Positions 12,387-15,298 of a DNA stretch of 15,298 bases are shown here, in pieces; position 1 is the stretch's first letter, and each line of letters begins with the position of its first letter. The position numbers and the translations under genes were made by a program. The notes under the pieces are model-generated. The model worked only from the letters and a program-made list of their open reading frames with translations, made no database searches and was not told the origin of the DNA. The DNA lies in assembly GCA_023461035.1 (NCBI GenBank), contig JAEWOD010000022.1, positions 1 to 15,298 of the forward strand, given 5' to 3'. Source of the stretch: Bacteroidota bacterium. Its GTDB lineage: Bacteria; Bacteroidota; Bacteroidia; Flavobacteriales; Weeksellaceae.

Positions 12387-14676
12387 TGATTCCTCTGTAT
12401 TTTAAAATTCCATAAACACCCAGTGCAGCAATAGATAAAACAATTGATTCGATCAAAGTATCAAATCCCCTGAAATCCACCAAAATCACATTTACCACAT
12501 TTTTTCCTTTGGCCAGCGTATAGGCATTCTCTGCATAAAACTGGCTGATTTCTTTATTGGCCGGATAAACCAGCGACTCCAAAGTGATCAACATAATCAA
12601 TCCACCAAATCCCAATGAAATAATTCCATCTCTAATGAGAATTGATTTATTCCGAAAGGTTAAAAATGGTGGTAGTTTAAACAAAACCAATACAAATAAA
12701 ACCACTGTCAAAGTATCGATTGCGAATTGTGTCATGGCCAAATCAGGTGCACCATAAAACACAAAAATCAAACAGATACAATAACCGATTACTCCCAGAC
12801 TGGCTACGGCCGTAAGCCGGGAAGTTGTTCTGATTGTATAAAATATCGAAACCACAATGATGATAAATACCGTCAGTTCGTAAATTCGGAATCCTGATAA
12901 ATCTTCGGTAATTACCTGAATCGGGACAGTGGAAAAGAAGCGGTATCCTACCAGTCCTGTTATAAATAAAATTATGACAATCAAATAATTGCGCAAATAA
13001 CCATTGTGTAACAAACGTGTATAAACAAAGGCAAATTTTCTGAAAAACTCACCAAAAGATTCTGTCAGACTTTGAGGTGACAATCTCTCCAATCGGTAAA
13101 TATTCTGAAGCGGTCTTCGTACAAATCGGTTGACTATGAATAAAAACAATCCCAGAAATATCGTCAATAAAGACAATATCAGCACCGTATTAAATCCATG
13201 CCATAGTTTTAAATGCAATTCGGTTTTTGTTCCTGCTACCGACTCAAATGCATATTTCAGAAGACCGTTATCGGGCAGAAAAGGAAAAATCCCAAATAGC
13301 AAAGTCAGAAAACTTAAAATCACCACCGGCAGCCACAGCCAAAAATTTGGTTTATGAAGATGAGACGGCGTTTTGGGAAGTTTGCCCAAAAAAGGCTTTA
13401 CTCCTGCCAAAAAACCTGAACAAGCCAATAAAACATTGGTTGCAACAGCCAAAGCCGTAAGATAAATACCCCAATCCGGAAAGTTCAACGTTGATTCATA
13501 AATCAAATCCTTACTGATAAATCCAAAAAACAACGGAACTCCTGCACTGGAAAATGCCGCTACAAAAGCAGCTGCCGCTACAATTGGCATATATTTCCCC
13601 AATCCCCAAAGCTTACTGATATCCCGCGTATGTACCGCATGATCAATGATTCCGGCTGTGAGAAATAAAGTCGCTTTATACAGCGCATGTACCAGAATGA
13701 AAGTCATCGCCGCATATACCGCATATTCGGTACCGATTCCCAATAAGAAAACAATAATCCCCAATGCTGAAACGGTCGAATAGGCCAGAATAGCTTTCAA
13801 ATCGGTTCGGAAAATACTGTGAAACGCACCATAAATCATGGTGATTCCGCCTACTGTCATCAAGGTGTAATTCCAAATATAACCATCACTCAGTATAGGT
13901 GAGAAACGAGCTAAAATGTAAATTCCCGCTTTGACCATAGTGGCAGAATGCAAATAAGCCGAAATCGGAGTGGGTGCCGCCATCGCTCCGGGTAACCAAA
14001 AGTGAAATGGAAACTGTGCCGATTTGGTAAATGCTCCTCCAAAAATGAATATCAAAATGAGTATGTACAAAGGATTATTTTGTAAAATTTCACTTGAATT
14101 CAATAATTCATGAATCGAAAAACTACCGCTAATATTGGCTATCAATAAAAACCCGGCCAAAAGAAAGAATCCTCCTAGTCCCGTTATGGCAAAGGCCGTC
14201 ATGGCACTTTTCCTCGAATTCTCTTCCTCATTGTTAAATCCAATCAGGAAAAAAGAAGTGATACTTGTCAGTTCCCAAAACATAAAAACCGTCATCAGGT
14301 TATCGGACAAAACCAGCCCGAGCATGGATCCCATAAACAAGGTCAGATAACAAAAGAAACGGTTGAGATAAGGTGATTTTTTTAAATATTCGGAAGCATA
14401 AAAATAAATCAAAGTACCTATTCCGGTAATCATCATGGTAAACAAGACCGAAAGTCCGTCCAGTTTAAAATCAAGGTTGATGCCTAGCGCCGGTATCCAA
14501 TTGAATCTAAACAATAAAGCATTTTCCCACTGCAGATTGATTAGAAAATAACCAAAATATAGAAAAAGCAAAAGCGGAAGAATCGTTAAAAGCCGAAAAA
14601 ATTTGGGACGGACTAGATTACCCGAAAAAAAGATCAGAAAAGCGACGACAAAAACGGTTATTAAGACAACTAACAT
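12370..14676 (-). CDS. mnhA: Mrp/Mnh antiporter subunit A (with fused MbhD/MbhE-like tail)
   Basis: A 768-residue, multi-helix protein, the largest subunit of the Mrp complex. The NuoL-like part (about 1-500) has Glu135 in MFWELTSITSFFLIG, Lys218 in FTKSAQFPFHFWLPGAMAAP, and Lys249 in LHSATMVKAGIY, the charged residues expected along the proton path. The C-terminal part carries the MbhD/DUF4040 pattern (VFYGAPDLAMTQFAIDTLTV) and the MbhE-like VVNVILVDFRGFDTLIES. This is the group 1 arrangement, where A is full-length and B is separate. The frame runs to a TTG at 14718, but that start would cover the promoter-like element at 14700-14707. The ATG at 14676 gives the hydrophobic N-terminus usual for MnhA. 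It is the first gene of the mnhABCDEFG operon. Confidence 0.95.
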   Translation of the reverse strand: MLVVLITVFVVAFLIFFSGNLVRPKFFRLLTILPLLLFLYFGYFLINLQWENALLFRFNWIPALGINLDFKLDGLSVLFTMMITGIGTLIYFYASEYLKKSPYLNRFFCYLTLFMGSMLGLVLSDNLMTVFMFWELTSITSFFLIGFNNEEENSRKSAMTAFAITGLGGFFLLAGFLLIANISGSFSIHELLNSSEILQNNPLYILILIFIFGGAFTKSAQFPFHFWLPGAMAAPTPISAYLHSATMVKAGIYILARFSPILSDGYIWNYTLMTVGGITMIYGAFHSIFRTDLKAILAYSTVSALGIIVFLLGIGTEYAVYAAMTFILVHALYKATLFLTAGIIDHAVHTRDISKLWGLGKYMPIVAAAAFVAAFSSAGVPLFFGFISKDLIYESTLNFPDWGIYLTALAVATNVLLACSGFLAGVKPFLGKLPKTPSHLHKPNFWLWLPVVILSFLTLLFGIFPFLPDNGLLKYAFESVAGTKTELHLKLWHGFNTVLILSLLTIFLGLFLFIVNRFVRRPLQNIYRLERLSPQSLTESFGEFFRKFAFVYTRLLHNGYLRNYLIVIILFITGLVGYRFFSTVPIQVITEDLSGFRIYELTVFIIIVVSIFYTIRTTSRLTAVASLGVIGYCICLIFVFYGAPDLAMTQFAIDTLTVVLFVLVLFKLPPFLTFRNKSILIRDGIISLGFGGLIMLITLESLVYPANKEISQFYAENAYTLAKGKNVVNVILVDFRGFDTLIESIVLSIAALGVYGILKYRGINEEAD

Positions 14677-14699
14677 AAAGGTTTTTGTTTCAGGGTTCG

Positions 14700-14707
14700 T
14701 AAAAGTA
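14700..14707 (-). promoter_or_regulatory. Probable -7 element of the mnh operon
   Basis: On the minus strand TACTTTTA matches TAnnTTTG at seven of eight positions. It would give a leader of about 18-20 nt before the ATG at 14676. A TTA lies where the TTG box is expected. No hairpin or known riboswitch pattern is seen in the leader. Confidence 0.4.
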
Positions 14708-14778
14708 CAAAATTCCAAGTAGAATATAATTACTTAAAATTGCGAGAAAGTGTCTTTTTTCAAATAATCCAAATGAAA

Positions 14779-15033
14779 TCAGTACAAACCCCTTCCCTTT
14801 TTCACTCGCTTCCAAAAGGTTAAAGCATCAACCGGAATCTGGACTTCTTTGTTCAAAAAAGATAAAATAAAATATCGAAATTCAAGAATGGTGAAACCTG
14901 ATTTGAATTCGTCCTGCAAATCAGAATTATTATGAACATAACAAATATTTCCAGCGGGCTCTTCTTCCAAAAATTCTAAGCCGGTTTTTTTCTCGATTTT
15001 ATGAATTATTTCCTTTTCAGATTGACTAATCAT
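14779..15033 (-). CDS. Small soluble protein of unknown function
   Basis: An 84-residue protein without signal peptide or membrane helix. It is charged, with an N-terminal helix (about 2-24), a Glu cluster (EEE, 23-25), and an amphipathic/aromatic middle (FTILEFRYFILSFL, 47-60). The C-terminus is basic (WKRVKKGRG). I recognise no domain. A strong promoter (15069-15100) precedes it and its composition is gene-like. It lies 102 nt upstream of mnhA on the same strand with no clear terminator between, so read-through into the antiporter operon is possible. A link to ion homeostasis would be guesswork. Confidence 0.7.
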   Translation of the reverse strand: MISQSEKEIIHKIEKKTGLEFLEEEPAGNICYVHNNSDLQDEFKSGFTILEFRYFILSFLNKEVQIPVDALTFWKRVKKGRGLY

Positions 15034-15068
15034 TTTTTGAAATTTTTCTCATAAAGACACCTGTCATC

Positions 15069-15100
15069 CAAATGTAATGATCTTATCTGAGGATTTCAAA
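15069..15100 (-). promoter_or_regulatory. Bacteroidota-type promoter of the 84-residue gene
   Basis: Read leftward, TTTG (15097-15100) and the exact -7 element TACATTTG (15069-15076) are separated by 20 nt. This fits the Flavobacterium consensus TTG-N17-23-TAnnTTTG. It predicts an untranslated leader of about 30 nt before the ATG at 15033. It is the best promoter match in the window. Confidence 0.7.
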
Positions 15101-15172
15101 GGCTTTTCTTTTTTTGCTGCCATTACATAAAGGCAGGGTTTATCGGGATTGGATTTCAGTTTGTTTGATTAA

Positions 15173-15298
15173 GAGCCTGTTTAAAATTTATATTTTAGAA
15201 ATGTTATAGCGTATTTTTAGCCGAAACGATGCAATTTTTGCAGTCGAAATCGGGTATATTCGATGAAAAAATTAAAGAAGTTGCAGGCAAAAAGACGC
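15173..15298 (+). mobile_element. Possible end of an insertion sequence or other repeated element
   Basis: From GAGCCTGTTTAAA at 15173 the sequence changes character, and it resembles the terminal inverted repeats of some Bacteroidota insertion sequences as I remember them. A short dyad, TGCAA/TTGCA, lies at 15230-15242. A frame is open from ATG at 15229 to the window end (begins MQFLQSKSGIF), too short to identify. The other end, a target duplication and a transposase are not in the window, so this is a suggestion only. Confidence 0.3.

Noticed and set aside
10072..14676. Complex I (nuo) genes for the large antiporter-like proteins
   Set aside because: The A-B-C-D-E-F-G gene order with MnhB, E, F and G signatures and the MbhD/MbhE-like tail identifies an Mrp/Mnh antiporter.
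14677..14718. TTG-started N-terminal extension of mnhA
   Set aside because: It adds a polar stretch before the first helix and overlaps the promoter-like element; ATG 14676 fits the family.
14..15222. Shared TTTTTAGCC near both window ends as terminal repeats
   Set aside because: Only nine low-complexity bases match and the flanks differ; chance is sufficient.

Overview
The window looks like chromosomal DNA of a member of the Bacteroidota, most likely class Flavobacteriia. The DNA is AT-rich, start codons lack Shine-Dalgarno sequences, and several genes are preceded by the Bacteroidota -7 element TAnnTTTG. The lipoproteins have short signal peptides ending in SC, and the small lipoproteins, LuxR-type regulator and HisKA_3-type kinase are of Bacteroidota style. 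Species cannot be fixed from the sequence.

Layout. (1) Bases 1-419 have no convincing gene. They hold a leftward intrinsic terminator, a short GC-richer island and a 12-bp inverted repeat. (2) Bases 420-4089 on the minus strand are a compact set transcribed leftward: lipoprotein, about seven-helix membrane protein, sensor histidine kinase without a sensor domain, LuxR-type response regulator, three-helix membrane protein, lipoprotein. The spacing (10-nt gap, 20-nt overlap, 4-nt overlap) indicates that at least the first four are one operon. They may form a split receptor in which the lipoprotein and membrane protein sense and the kinase and regulator relay. (3) Bases 4142-4218 carry two tandem terminators for the next gene, a LamG/concanavalin A-like surface lipoprotein (4301-5113, minus). 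(4) Rightward from 5253 run mtaB (a tRNA methylthiotransferase, apparently leaderless), an unrecognised lipoprotein, a bacterial PH-domain membrane protein, a PIN-family toxin-antitoxin pair and an alpha/beta hydrolase. A degenerate copy of the first ~22 codons of the hydrolase lies just before the antitoxin, so the toxin-antitoxin pair is bracketed by two copies of the hydrolase 5' end. This suggests insertion or duplication. (5) Bases 8952-14676 on the minus strand are a complete seven-gene Mrp/Mnh cation/proton antiporter operon (A-B-C-D-E-F-G), tightly packed with several overlapping genes. Its last gene abuts the convergent hydrolase with no spacer. An 84-residue unknown gene with a strong promoter lies just upstream. 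(6) The right end, from about 15173, looks like the start of a repeated or mobile element, but this is weakly supported.

Together the window combines housekeeping functions (tRNA modification, ion homeostasis) with a cell-envelope signalling cassette and a small accessory block containing a toxin-antitoxin module.
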